A stretch of DNA of 34,167 nucleotides from Roseibacillus sp. (GTDB taxonomy: Bacteria > Verrucomicrobiota > Verrucomicrobiia > Verrucomicrobiales > Akkermansiaceae). The position numbers and the translations under genes were made by a program. This document shows positions 19,138 through 28,537 of this stretch, one piece after another. The stretch is from assembly GCA_002709395.1 (NCBI GenBank), contig PAQU01000024.1:14288-48454 (forward strand), read 5' to 3'. Every line of letters starts with the position of its first letter. The stretch's first letter is position 1. Under the pieces are notes generated by a model, which was not told the origin of the DNA, did no database searches, and saw only the letters and a program-made list of their open reading frames with translations.

Positions 19138-20613
19138 ATGGCGGAACCAATCCCAGCCCCAGACACCCCACCGCGGCTGCCACCCCCTCCCTTCGAGCGG
19201 ATCAATGATTTTCCGGATGGGCTCAGCCCCATGCTGGTCAAGGAATTGCGGCAGGGCCTCCGGACCCAGACCTTCGTCGTCCTTTTCCTCTCCCTTCAGG
19301 CAGTCCTGGCCTTTCTCCTGCTGATCGCTGCGCCCATTGCAGATACTAACGCCCCCGCCAAAGCAGGTGAGGCTGTCTCCGCAATCATCTTCTGCGTCTA
19401 CGCGCTTGGAATTCTCGTAATCCAGCCTCTGCGGGGAATCTCGGCCGTGGCCGGCGAGATCAAACAAAATACCATCGACCTGATGGTTCTAACCCGTCTC
19501 AGCGCATGGCGGATCGTTTCTGGAAAGTGGCTTTCCATCATGAGCCAGTCCGCCCTCATCACCCTGGCGATCCTCCCCTACCTCATTCTCCGCTACTTCT
19601 TCGGAGGCATGCAACTCTTTGCGGAACTTGCCCTCATGGCCTGTCTCCTGATTGTCTCCGGGGCTCTGACCGCCTTCACGATCGGAATGTCGTCAGGCTC
19701 TGCCCTCCTTCGTGGCCTGATAGTGGTGGGCGGATCGACCTTCATGATGGGCTACGTCCTCTTCGGACTCAGCCAGCAGATCCCCTACCTGATCGAAGTG
19801 CTGAGCTTCACCCGCAGCGACCAGTCCCTCACCCTTCTCGCTGTCCTCGCCATCGCATTATACGCATGCTATTTCTTCCTCGAGATCGGCACCACCTCCA
19901 TTGCTCCAGCTTCCGAGAACAGGGCTACCCGGAAGCGCCTTATTGGTCTGGCAGTCATGGTTGGCAGTTATCTGCTGCTCCATCCCGTCGGTCCCGAACC
20001 AGCTCTCATTACGGCCCTCATCATTGCCGGTTGCATGGCCCTCGACCTTTTCAGCGAGCAGGTCAAGTTTCCCTCCGTTGTCTGCCGCCGCTTCGTCCGA
20101 CTCGGGCCCTTCGGCCGTGTTGCCGGGAGATTCCTCTATCCGGGCTGGGCCACCGGAGCCCTCTTTTTCTGTGGAATAACCCTCATCCTGTTCCTTCTCA
20201 TCTATATGACCAACCCGGATCCGAAACAATTCTCCTACGCCGCAATTGGCCTTGGAACACTTGCCTTTCCCGCCGCACTGCTGCAAATCTTTGCTAGGAA
20301 ATCCAGCAACCTCTTCAGCTTTTATTCCACCCTTCTCGTCCTCTGCTTTATCCTGACCTGTATTGTCTTCACTATTCACGGAACGGCCTCCGGGAGCCAG
20401 TTCCTCTGGCTTTTCAGTTTTATCCCGGCCTCCCTTCTGCCCATCGTCAGCCAGACCTCTCCCTCTCCCGAACAATCCACCGCTCTTCTTCTTTCGTTCC
20501 TTGTTCCCGGAATTTATCTTCTTTTCCTCCTCGGAAGAGCTTTCTCTCATCTGATGGCGCTTTCCGGGATGGAGTCTCAAGCCCTTGCGGATCTTGACGA
20601 AAAGACCTCGTAA
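19138..20613 (+). CDS. ABC-2-like transporter permease
   Basis: N-terminal PMLVKELRQGLRT motif plus about 12 hydrophobic segments; directly downstream of the ATPase. Confidence 0.85.
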   Translation: MAEPIPAPDTPPRLPPPPFERINDFPDGLSPMLVKELRQGLRTQTFVVLFLSLQAVLAFLLLIAAPIADTNAPAKAGEAVSAIIFCVYALGILVIQPLRGISAVAGEIKQNTIDLMVLTRLSAWRIVSGKWLSIMSQSALITLAILPYLILRYFFGGMQLFAELALMACLLIVSGALTAFTIGMSSGSALLRGLIVVGGSTFMMGYVLFGLSQQIPYLIEVLSFTRSDQSLTLLAVLAIALYACYFFLEIGTTSIAPASENRATRKRLIGLAVMVGSYLLLHPVGPEPALITALIIAGCMALDLFSEQVKFPSVVCRRFVRLGPFGRVAGRFLYPGWATGALFFCGITLILFLLIYMTNPDPKQFSYAAIGLGTLAFPAALLQIFARKSSNLFSFYSTLLVLCFILTCIVFTIHGTASGSQFLWLFSFIPASLLPIVSQTSPSPEQSTALLLSFLVPGIYLLFLLGRAFSHLMALSGMESQALADLDEKTS

Positions 20614-20645
20614 ATCGACCGACTCCCTGAACTCTCTCTGATTCA

Positions 20646-21527
20646 TTGGACCTCCAACTTCTGAAGAATGCCTCGACCTCGGCCTCAATCTGCGCCGAGA
20701 AACTCAGACTGCCCCTGCGCTCTCGTGTATGGAAGGGTCAGGCTGGTGAATTCCTGGGTGCCGGGGTGGGCTCTTCCCTTGATTTCCAGGATCACCGAAC
20801 CTACTCCCCCGGCGATGACCCCCGCCACATCAACTGGCAAGCTTACGCCCGCACCGGAAACTATACAATGAAGCTCTACCGGGAAGAGGTTCGCCCGGTC
20901 GTTGATCTTGTCTTCGATGTTTCCGACTCGATGTTCTTCGAACCCGCAAAAGCCCTCCGTTCCAGCGAACTCTTCTACTTCATCGTGGAGAGTGCCATTC
21001 GCACGGGTGCCTCTCTGCAGGTGCACCTCATCGTCGGAGGAAATACCCGATCCATACCCCTGGAAGCAGTACATACCCATCATTGGTGCGAAACCGCCAT
21101 ACCCCTCCGGGAGACCGATCCCGGACTCCCTCCAGATCTATCTGCCATTCCGTTCCGGGCCAATGCGTTCAGGGTTTTTCTGTCCGACCTCCTCTTTCCG
21201 GGCGATCCGGTCACTCTCATAGGGCTCCTTGGACAACGGCAGGGCAGCCCGGTAATCTTTGCCCCCTTTTCCCACTCGGAGTCTGATCCGGACTGGCAGG
21301 GCAATTACGAATTCATCGAGGCAGAACAAAAAACCCGCCATCCTCATCGGATCGAACCTTTTATCCTCTCTCGTTACAAGAAAGCCTACGCCAGCCACTT
21401 TGACATCTGGAAAACTGCCAGCCGCCGTTACAATGCCGCTCTGGCACGTGTTGACGCCGGAGATGACCTTGAATCCGCTCTCCACGAAGAGTCTGTTCAG
21501 GCCGGTGCCCTGGAAGTGACCAACTAA
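20646..21527 (+). CDS. DUF58 domain protein (TTG start)
   Basis: RSRVWKGQAGEFLGAGVGSSLDFQDHRTYSPGDDPRHINWQAYARTGNYTMKLYREEVRPVVDLVFDVSDSMFF. Confidence 0.92.
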   Translation: MDLQLLKNASTSASICAEKLRLPLRSRVWKGQAGEFLGAGVGSSLDFQDHRTYSPGDDPRHINWQAYARTGNYTMKLYREEVRPVVDLVFDVSDSMFFEPAKALRSSELFYFIVESAIRTGASLQVHLIVGGNTRSIPLEAVHTHHWCETAIPLRETDPGLPPDLSAIPFRANAFRVFLSDLLFPGDPVTLIGLLGQRQGSPVIFAPFSHSESDPDWQGNYEFIEAEQKTRHPHRIEPFILSRYKKAYASHFDIWKTASRRYNAALARVDAGDDLESALHEESVQAGALEVTN

Positions 21528-21607
21528 AAAACCTTCTGACCCGCGACTCGGTCAAATCTCTCGCCTTGGGCATTGCAACTTGAAGAGCGAAGGGTGAACG
21601 TCTCCTC

Positions 21608-22288
21608 ATGAAGATTGCCCTCCCAGTCATTGTGGTCGCCAACCTGGCCCTTTCCCTGCACGCGGAAGAGACCCCGGCGGACAAGGAAAACAGCCCCGGC
21701 TTTCTCAATAAGCGTGGAACTGAACACTTCTTCGCTGGCCGCATTACTGAATCGCTTAAGGACTGGGACCGAGTCGTTAAGATGGTACCCCAGCAGGCGC
21801 CCCATCACTGGCAGCGCGGTATCGCCCTCTATTACGCCGGAAGATATGAGGATGGAGTAGCGCAGTTTGAAATTCACCAGACCGTAAATGGGACAGATGT
21901 GGAAAATGCCGTCTGGCACTTCATCTGCGCTGTCCGGGCCAAGGGAGGAACGGTCGGGAAGGCCCGCGAGAAGATGTATCCCTACGCTGGGGACCGCCGC
22001 ATTCCCCTCAAGGAAGTCCATGAACTTTTCAAGGGGACGGGCTCAAGCGAAAAGGTTCTGGCCGCTGCCAGCAGAGACACGAGCGACAAGCTCAGGCTCC
22101 GTAATCACCTCTGCTACGCCCACCTCTACCTCGGCCTTTATCATGAAGCGCTCGGAGACTCCGCTAAAGCCGCTGACCATATGAAAAAGGCGGCAACCGA
22201 CTACAGGATGGACCACTACATGGGCAGGGTGGCTCAGATCCACCACAACCTCCGGCGGGAAAAAAAGAAGGCCGAAGAGAGTCAATAA
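21608..22288 (+). CDS. Exported TPR-like protein of unknown function
   Basis: Signal-like MKIALPVIVVANLALSLHAEE; repeated helical motifs (GRITESLKDWDRVVKMVPQ, YYAGRYEDGVAQFE, YHEALGDSAKAADHMKKA). Confidence 0.7.
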   Translation: MKIALPVIVVANLALSLHAEETPADKENSPGFLNKRGTEHFFAGRITESLKDWDRVVKMVPQQAPHHWQRGIALYYAGRYEDGVAQFEIHQTVNGTDVENAVWHFICAVRAKGGTVGKAREKMYPYAGDRRIPLKEVHELFKGTGSSEKVLAAASRDTSDKLRLRNHLCYAHLYLGLYHEALGDSAKAADHMKKAATDYRMDHYMGRVAQIHHNLRREKKKAEESQ

Positions 22289-22350
22289 CGCTCTCTTGCC
22301 GCGAATACGACAGCAGGGGTCAAATCATGAGCCCTCATTGGACCGGTCTG

Positions 22351-23751
22351 TCAGGCCATCGGCATGATCCGGGAAGCAATCCAAACCACCAGGAACCCAA
22401 CCGTCCCCATCAGGGTCAGCATGACCGAAAACGTCTTGAGCGTTTCTCCCTCGGTCATCCCCGACATCTTCGAGATCACCCAGAATCCGCTGTCATTCAT
22501 CCACGGCCCGGGCTTGGACCCACAACCGATGGCCAGGGCCAGGTAAAGCGGGTGGAAGTCCAACTCTACCCCCTGCAGCAGCGAAGCCATGATTGCTCCG
22601 GTCGTTACCATTGAGACGGTGGCAGAACCCTGCGCCATCCGCACGAGGGCAGTGAGCACAAAGGCCACAATCAGGATTTTACCCCCCGCCTCCGGACCGC
22701 TGAACCAGTCCTTCAATTCTTCGGCAATCCCCGTCTCCTTCATGATCTGGCCAAAGGCAGCCCCGGCCGCCGTAATCAGGATGATGACCCCTCCCCCCGC
22801 CAACGCGCTTTGGATGACCTTGGGCAACTCCATGCCTGCCGGACGGTAGCGCAACGCAAGAACCACTGCGACAAGGGCCCCCACCGCCAGCGCCGCATGC
22901 TTGTCACCAAGCATGAGAACGATCTGGCCAGCCAGCGGATAGTCCGTATCGGTCGACTTTCCCCAGAGCGAGGTCACGATCGTCCCCATCATGATCAACA
23001 GGAAGGGAATCACAACAGGCAGGATTGCAGCGGACAGTGGCGGAAGCCTGCGCTCCGGATCGGGCTCAAATTCTGTCAGTTCAGACATGGCGGTCCGCCG
23101 CATCGGGATACGAAATACCCGGTTGGCCCAAAGCGCGTAGAGATAGCCTACCACGATTGTGATCACCCCGAGCAACAGCCCTCCTGCGATCATGATTCCG
23201 AGATCGAGCTCCTGCTGTCCGGTCGCCTCCAGCGTCTGGTTCAGATTCTCGACTACCGTAATTGGCCCGGGAGTCGGGGGCACGAGAGAGTGTGCCATGC
23301 TTCCTCCCGCTACCACTGCCAGAAGAGCGAGAATGAACTTTTCAGGGTTGGACTTCGCAAAGGTCCGGACAAGCGGAACCATCAGGTAGAATACGGTATC
23401 GAAGAAGACCGGGATCCCGAGCAGAAAGCCACTGCTCAGGAACCCCAGCGGCGCACGCTTCACTCCAAAAAGTGAAAGGAATCCCCTCACGATCCTCTCC
23501 GCTGCTCCACTTACAAGGAGGCACTGTCCGATAACGGCTGCCATCGCAATCACCAGCCCGACCTTGCCACAACCCGTTCCAAAGGCTTCTGCCAGCCTTT
23601 TGCCCACCCCTGCGAACGAGGCCTCTCCCGGCGCCAGCACTCCCACCACCAGCGCGCCCAGCATAAGGGCCAGGAATGGATGGAGACGAAATTTCAAGAT
23701 GGCGCCCACCACCACAGCCATACCCACCAGGCACATGAAAACTGGACTCAT
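22351..23751 (-). CDS. GntP-family gluconate/sugar-acid permease
   Basis: HPFLALMLGALVVG, AAVIGQCLLVSGAAERI, GIPVFFDTVFYLMVPL, MAHSLVPPTPGPI. Confidence 0.93.
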   Translation of the reverse strand: MSPVFMCLVGMAVVVGAILKFRLHPFLALMLGALVVGVLAPGEASFAGVGKRLAEAFGTGCGKVGLVIAMAAVIGQCLLVSGAAERIVRGFLSLFGVKRAPLGFLSSGFLLGIPVFFDTVFYLMVPLVRTFAKSNPEKFILALLAVVAGGSMAHSLVPPTPGPITVVENLNQTLEATGQQELDLGIMIAGGLLLGVITIVVGYLYALWANRVFRIPMRRTAMSELTEFEPDPERRLPPLSAAILPVVIPFLLIMMGTIVTSLWGKSTDTDYPLAGQIVLMLGDKHAALAVGALVAVVLALRYRPAGMELPKVIQSALAGGGVIILITAAGAAFGQIMKETGIAEELKDWFSGPEAGGKILIVAFVLTALVRMAQGSATVSMVTTGAIMASLLQGVELDFHPLYLALAIGCGSKPGPWMNDSGFWVISKMSGMTEGETLKTFSVMLTLMGTVGFLVVWIASRIMPMA

Positions 23752-23832
23752 CGGCGAAGCACTCCTTCCATGGTCAAAAATCCTTCAAAAGAACCGCCCC
23801 CGATGTAAAGAGAGTTCGTCATTAACGCTCTC
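23752..23832. promoter_or_regulatory. Divergent intergenic region between gntP-like and ilvD/edd-like genes
   Basis: 81 nt between divergent start codons; must hold both promoters unless they overlap coding sequence. Confidence 0.5.
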
Positions 23833-25572
23833 ATGCCTGCATCCCATCCACGCAAGAAGCCCGAGGAACTCCGTAGTCACCGCTTCTTCGCTCCTGATAC
23901 CCAACGCGGGTTTGGGCATCGCTCCCGACACAAGCAACTCGGCTACAACGATGATGAGTTCATGGGGAAACCGGTCATCGCAATCCTCAATACGTGGAAC
24001 GATTTCATTTCCTGCCATGCTCACTTCCGCCAGCGGGCAGAGGAAATCAAACGGGGAGTATGGCAGGCAGGCGGTTCCCCCGTCGAGGTCCCGGTCCTCG
24101 GGTTAAGTGAGACCTTCATGAAACCAACCTCCATGAGCTACCGCAATCTGCTGGCAATGGAGACAGAAGAAGTACTACGTGCTCATCCCATAGACGGAGC
24201 GGTCCTGATGGGAGGCTGCGACAAGACTACGCCCGGGCTCCTGATGGGCGCACTGATGGTGGATATCCCCATCATCTTCATGCCTGGAGGACCCATGATG
24301 CGGGGGAGCTGGCGGGGGAAGGAAGTCGCCTCCGGAACCGATGTCTGGAAATACTGGGCCGAACGTGGCGCAGGATGCCTCTCCTGTGATGCCTGGCATG
24401 ACCTGGAGGATCATATTGCTCCCAGCCCGGGGCACTGCATGACCATGGGAACCGCATCGACAATGACCTCAATCACCGAGGTCCTTGGCCTCGCCCTGTC
24501 CGGTTCCTCTTCAATTCCCGCCGTCCATTCAGCTCATTCCCGCATGGCTGCACGTTGTGGGAAACGTATTGTGGAAGCGGTATGGGAAGATCTCAAGCCG
24601 GGGAACCTTCTCAGCGAATACTCCTTCCTCAATGCGATCACCGCTGACATGGCTATCGGCGGAAGCACTAATGCCATCGTTCACCTTATCGCTATTGCGA
24701 GACGCGCGGGAATCGAACTCCCTCTTGAGCGTTTCGACGAAATCGCAGGCCGCACCCCGGTTCTTGCCAACCTCAAGCCCAGTGGGTCCTATGTGATGGG
24801 CGACTTCTATGATGCAGGCGGGCTTCCCGCTCTGCTCGCACGCATCCCTGATCTTCTCCATCTGGATTGTCCTACCATAGAGGGGATCACCCTTGGTGCT
24901 GCCATCAGCAATGCGGAGGTCTTCAATGACGAGGTAATCCGACCCCTGGACAAGCCACTGAGCCCCGAGGGCGGCACTGCCATCCTCAGGGGCAACCTTG
25001 CTCCGGACGGAGCGGTAATAAAGCCCGCTGCAGCTGATCCGAGCCTCCTCACACATCGAGGACCTGCTGTCGTTTTCAGGGACCTTGCAGATATCAGGGA
25101 TCGCATCCACGACCCTTCCCTCGCAATCACTCCCGACCATGTCCTCGTCATGCAGAGTGGAGGACCGCTCGGAGCACCGGGCATGCCGGAGTCGGGCATG
25201 CTTCCTATTCCAAACTATCTTCTGGAGCAGGGAACCCGCGACATGGTGCGACTTTCCGACGCCAGAATGAGCGGAACAAGTTACGGCACCTGCGTCCTTC
25301 ATATCTCCCCCGAGTCCCATCTTGGGGGACCACTCGCCCTCGTCCGGGACGGCGACATGATTGAGCTCAATGTCTCCGAACGCCGCCTTCACCTTGATGT
25401 CGATGAGGAAGAACTTGCACGCCGCCGGGAGCAGTGGCCCAAGCCTTCTCCACGCTTTAGCCGTGGATACGGCAAACTCTTCGAGAGCGAAGTAACTCAG
25501 GCCCACGAGGGTTGTGACTTCCGTTTCCTTGAAAATGATGGATCCTCTACACCTGACCCTGAGATCCACTAG
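23833..25572 (+). CDS. IlvD/Edd-family sugar-acid (aldonate) dehydratase
   Basis: ILNTWNDFISCHAHFR, GAVLMGGCDKTTPGLLMGA, PGHCMTMGTASTMTSITEVLGLALSGSSSIPAV: three cysteines matching the Fe-S ligands of the arabinonate/xylonate dehydratase group. Confidence 0.92.
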   Translation: MPASHPRKKPEELRSHRFFAPDTQRGFGHRSRHKQLGYNDDEFMGKPVIAILNTWNDFISCHAHFRQRAEEIKRGVWQAGGSPVEVPVLGLSETFMKPTSMSYRNLLAMETEEVLRAHPIDGAVLMGGCDKTTPGLLMGALMVDIPIIFMPGGPMMRGSWRGKEVASGTDVWKYWAERGAGCLSCDAWHDLEDHIAPSPGHCMTMGTASTMTSITEVLGLALSGSSSIPAVHSAHSRMAARCGKRIVEAVWEDLKPGNLLSEYSFLNAITADMAIGGSTNAIVHLIAIARRAGIELPLERFDEIAGRTPVLANLKPSGSYVMGDFYDAGGLPALLARIPDLLHLDCPTIEGITLGAAISNAEVFNDEVIRPLDKPLSPEGGTAILRGNLAPDGAVIKPAAADPSLLTHRGPAVVFRDLADIRDRIHDPSLAITPDHVLVMQSGGPLGAPGMPESGMLPIPNYLLEQGTRDMVRLSDARMSGTSYGTCVLHISPESHLGGPLALVRDGDMIELNVSERRLHLDVDEEELARRREQWPKPSPRFSRGYGKLFESEVTQAHEGCDFRFLENDGSSTPDPEIH

Positions 25573-25583
25573 CGCCCTGCTTC

Positions 25584-26501
25584 ATGAGAACCGGACCTGT
25601 CACTCCTGAACTCCTTCGGGCCTCCGTGATCGCCGTACCACCACTGGCCCGGACAGAAGACTACTCTCTCTCGATTCCGGAAAACCGCAGAATCATCGAA
25701 CACATTGAAAAGGGAGGCATTCGCACCCTTCTCTATGGAGGTAACGCCAATCTCTATCATCTCCGCCCGGAAGAGTATGGTGATCTTCTTGAGATTATTG
25801 CTGGATCCGCAGCCGAGGAAACCCTCGTCATCCCGTCCGCAGGCCCAACCTACGGCACGATGATGTATCAGGCGTCGCTCCTCGCAGAATCCATGTTTCC
25901 TACTGCCATGATCCTGCCCATGCAGGGACTCACCACAAGTCAGGGAGTGGCCGAGGGAATCAGGCACTTTGTCCAGTCTTTCGGAAGGCCCGTTGTCGTC
26001 TACATCAAGAACCTCGGATATCTTGACCCGGAAGACGTCGCCCGTCTCACCGAGAGCGGACATGTCAGCTTTATCAAATATGCAATCGTTCGCGAGGATC
26101 CCGCCGAGGACCCCTACCTCAACCGGCTCGTGGAAATCGTCGACCCCTCCATCATCGTCAGCGGGATCGGTGAGCAGCCAGCCGGTATCCACCGGGAACA
26201 TTTCCGGCTCACTGGCTACACCTCCGGGTGCGTCTGCCTCAATCCAGGGCTTTCCCAGGAAATGCTTCGAGCCCTTAACGCAGGAGATATCGCCCGAGCT
26301 GACATCATCCGAAAGCTATTTGAACCCCTTGAAGACCTCCGCAATTCCATTAGCCCGGTCCGCGTGCTGCATGAGGCACTGCACCTGGCCGGAATTGCCA
26401 ATACGGGACCGCACCTTCCGCTCCTCAGTCGACTGAATGACTCCGAACGGAAAGCAATCGAAGAGGCCGCCTGCAATCTCATGCAGCGCACCATCCCCTG
26501 A
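25584..26501 (+). CDS. Dihydrodipicolinate synthase/KDG-aldolase family protein
   Basis: LYGGNANLYHLRPEEY, GHVSFIKYAIVRED (Schiff-base Lys context), DIIRKLFEPLEDLR; 11 nt downstream of the dehydratase. Confidence 0.87.
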   Translation: MRTGPVTPELLRASVIAVPPLARTEDYSLSIPENRRIIEHIEKGGIRTLLYGGNANLYHLRPEEYGDLLEIIAGSAAEETLVIPSAGPTYGTMMYQASLLAESMFPTAMILPMQGLTTSQGVAEGIRHFVQSFGRPVVVYIKNLGYLDPEDVARLTESGHVSFIKYAIVREDPAEDPYLNRLVEIVDPSIIVSGIGEQPAGIHREHFRLTGYTSGCVCLNPGLSQEMLRALNAGDIARADIIRKLFEPLEDLRNSISPVRVLHEALHLAGIANTGPHLPLLSRLNDSERKAIEEAACNLMQRTIP

Positions 26502-26606
26502 TCCAACTACCCGGTCACCTTTTGAGGAGAGTCGATTCAGGTCCCGCGAGGTTGCTCATACAGGAATCTTGACTTAATTGTGTTCCTGAGCGCCCGCAGG
26601 CCACTG

Positions 26607-28469
26607 ATGAATATCGTTCTGACAAATCCCGCCGGATTCTTCGCTCTCCTTGGGATTCCTGCAGTCATCCTCATTCATTTCCTCCAACGACAGGCCAAGG
26701 TGATCCCCATCAGCACCCTGTTCCTTCTTGCTCATACCCAGCGTGAATCCGTGAGCGGACGCCGCTTCGATCGTTTCACCAACTCTATCCCTTTATGGCT
26801 CCAGCTTCTGATGGTAATTCTCCTTACTTGGCTTCTGGTCCTCCCCCGCCATGTGCGGTCCTCTTCCACTCAACAGGTGGCAGTCGTCCTCGACAGCTCA
26901 GCGTCCATGAGCGTCTTCAAGGAACAACTGCTGGACAAGCTCCGCACGAAGCTTCCTCCGCTGCAGGGAAATGCCTCCCGCCTCAGGCTTTACATCTTTG
27001 AAAGCGCAGGTGATCGACCCGTCCTTTATACAGGCGAGGATCTTGAGAAGGCTCTCTCCACCCTGCAGAAATGGACTCCCTCCACAGGCTCAATTGACCC
27101 CGCCGGTTCCCTGCGGCTGGCCCGCAGTCAGGTCAGCAGAGAAGGGATCCTGATCTACGTCAGTGATACCCCCGCGACCAATCTACCCTTTGATGCACAG
27201 CACCTCGCTATCGGGGAGCCCAGGGAGAATGTAGGATTTACTGGAGCAGGTTTCGAAAATGAAGGCTCCGCTGTCAGGTGGAAGGCCTTACTTCGCAACT
27301 ACTCCGACAGCAACCAGACCCGCAACTGGCACATCATCTTTGATGACGGCAGCAGAAGCCCATCCAAGTCGGTTACTCTCAAGAGAAATTCGATGACCAC
27401 CATAAGCTCCGTATTCCCGGAAGGAAGCAGGAGACTGCGCGTGGTCCTCACCTCCGATGATTTCACCCTCGATGACGAACTGCCTCTCGTTATTCCGCGC
27501 CCTAAGACGCTCAGATACTTCCTCCAGCTTACGGGGAAATATGACCAGATCGCCGAGAAGTTCGGCCGTTTTCGTAACATTGAAGAAAGCAACGATCCTG
27601 CTCAGTCAGACCTTTCCCTCGTTTCCCACGACCCACTTCTCGCCGAGCTCCCCAGGGGGAACAGCATCATCATGCTGGATGAAAAGAACCAGGCCCGGAA
27701 ATACCTGCGCGGTGGAATTGTCGCCGAAAGGCATCCCCTCATGGATGGGATCAACTGGCAACCCCTGCTGGTTAGGGAATCCATTCAGATGCAACTGGAT
27801 GAGACCGATAAAGTCCTCCTCTGGCAGGGCAATCGCCCTCTTATTGCCCTGCGAACTTCCGTCCTCCCGGCAGTATCCGGTGAAACCGGGGCACAACGCA
27901 GCCAGCAGCTTATCTTCAATTTCGACCTGACACTGTCCAATGCAGGGCAACTTGATTCAACAGCCCTCCTTCTCCACCGCTTCAGCCAGGGACTACGTGA
28001 CCTCAAGGTCGCCCCGGAGGCTCTCAACACGGAAACCGGGCAACCTCTGAAAGTCGCAACCCGCAACAGCACTGAAACCACTTCCCTGAGTCTCACCCGT
28101 TTCGGGACGAACGGACAAACCCTCGAAGACGGAACCAGGATGATTCCCCTTTCGCAGGCCCGGTTCCTGCAGGCCCCTGAAACCCCGGGCTTCTTCGAGG
28201 TCAGACAGGGAGACGAACTACTTCTTGAATCCGGATGCCACTTTGCCGATACCCGTGAAGCCGACCTGCGGGAGTGCAGATCTGAGGACCAGATAGCACC
28301 GGTGAGTGGCAAGGCGGTGGAGAGGTCTACCAGGGAAGATCACTTCTGGCGCCTCTGGGCAGTGATCGTCCTGTTCTCGCTTCTCTTTTCCTGGCACTTC
28401 ACCAGGGATCGCCCCCGGGACGAAAAGGAGCATTCTGCAAACCCGGAAGCCATTACCGGAAATCGCTGA
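26607..28469 (+). CDS. BatA-domain / von Willebrand factor A membrane protein
   Basis: NPAGFFALLGIPAVILIHFLQRQAKVIPISTLFLL (BatA N-terminal domain), VAVVLDSSASM (MIDAS DxSxS), C-terminal TM HFWRLWAVIVLFSLLFSWHF. Confidence 0.88.
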   Translation: MNIVLTNPAGFFALLGIPAVILIHFLQRQAKVIPISTLFLLAHTQRESVSGRRFDRFTNSIPLWLQLLMVILLTWLLVLPRHVRSSSTQQVAVVLDSSASMSVFKEQLLDKLRTKLPPLQGNASRLRLYIFESAGDRPVLYTGEDLEKALSTLQKWTPSTGSIDPAGSLRLARSQVSREGILIYVSDTPATNLPFDAQHLAIGEPRENVGFTGAGFENEGSAVRWKALLRNYSDSNQTRNWHIIFDDGSRSPSKSVTLKRNSMTTISSVFPEGSRRLRVVLTSDDFTLDDELPLVIPRPKTLRYFLQLTGKYDQIAEKFGRFRNIEESNDPAQSDLSLVSHDPLLAELPRGNSIIMLDEKNQARKYLRGGIVAERHPLMDGINWQPLLVRESIQMQLDETDKVLLWQGNRPLIALRTSVLPAVSGETGAQRSQQLIFNFDLTLSNAGQLDSTALLLHRFSQGLRDLKVAPEALNTETGQPLKVATRNSTETTSLSLTRFGTNGQTLEDGTRMIPLSQARFLQAPETPGFFEVRQGDELLLESGCHFADTREADLRECRSEDQIAPVSGKAVERSTREDHFWRLWAVIVLFSLLFSWHFTRDRPRDEKEHSANPEAITGNR

Positions 28470-28537
28470 ACTTCAGACCATAGCGAAAACCCTTCTTCCC
28501 ATGCCCCTCTCAGCACCTCACTTCTTAACCCACTGAA

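Noticed and set aside
19858-20688. 276-aa minus-strand ORF rich in Gly/Glu/Lys
   Set aside because: Antisense reading of the ABC permease's hydrophobic codons; no start context or domain signature.
22810-23475. 221-aa plus-strand His/Arg/Gln-rich ORF
   Set aside because: Antisense to the gntP-like gene; no domain signature.
24529-25569. 346-aa antisense ORF opposite the ilvD/edd dehydratase
   Set aside because: Lies wholly opposite a strongly conserved enzyme; composition typical of shadow ORFs in GC-rich coding DNA; no recognisable domain.
26569-26606. TTGACT as a -35 box upstream of the BatA-like gene
   Set aside because: No plausible -10 element at 16-18 nt spacing; not supportable by eye.
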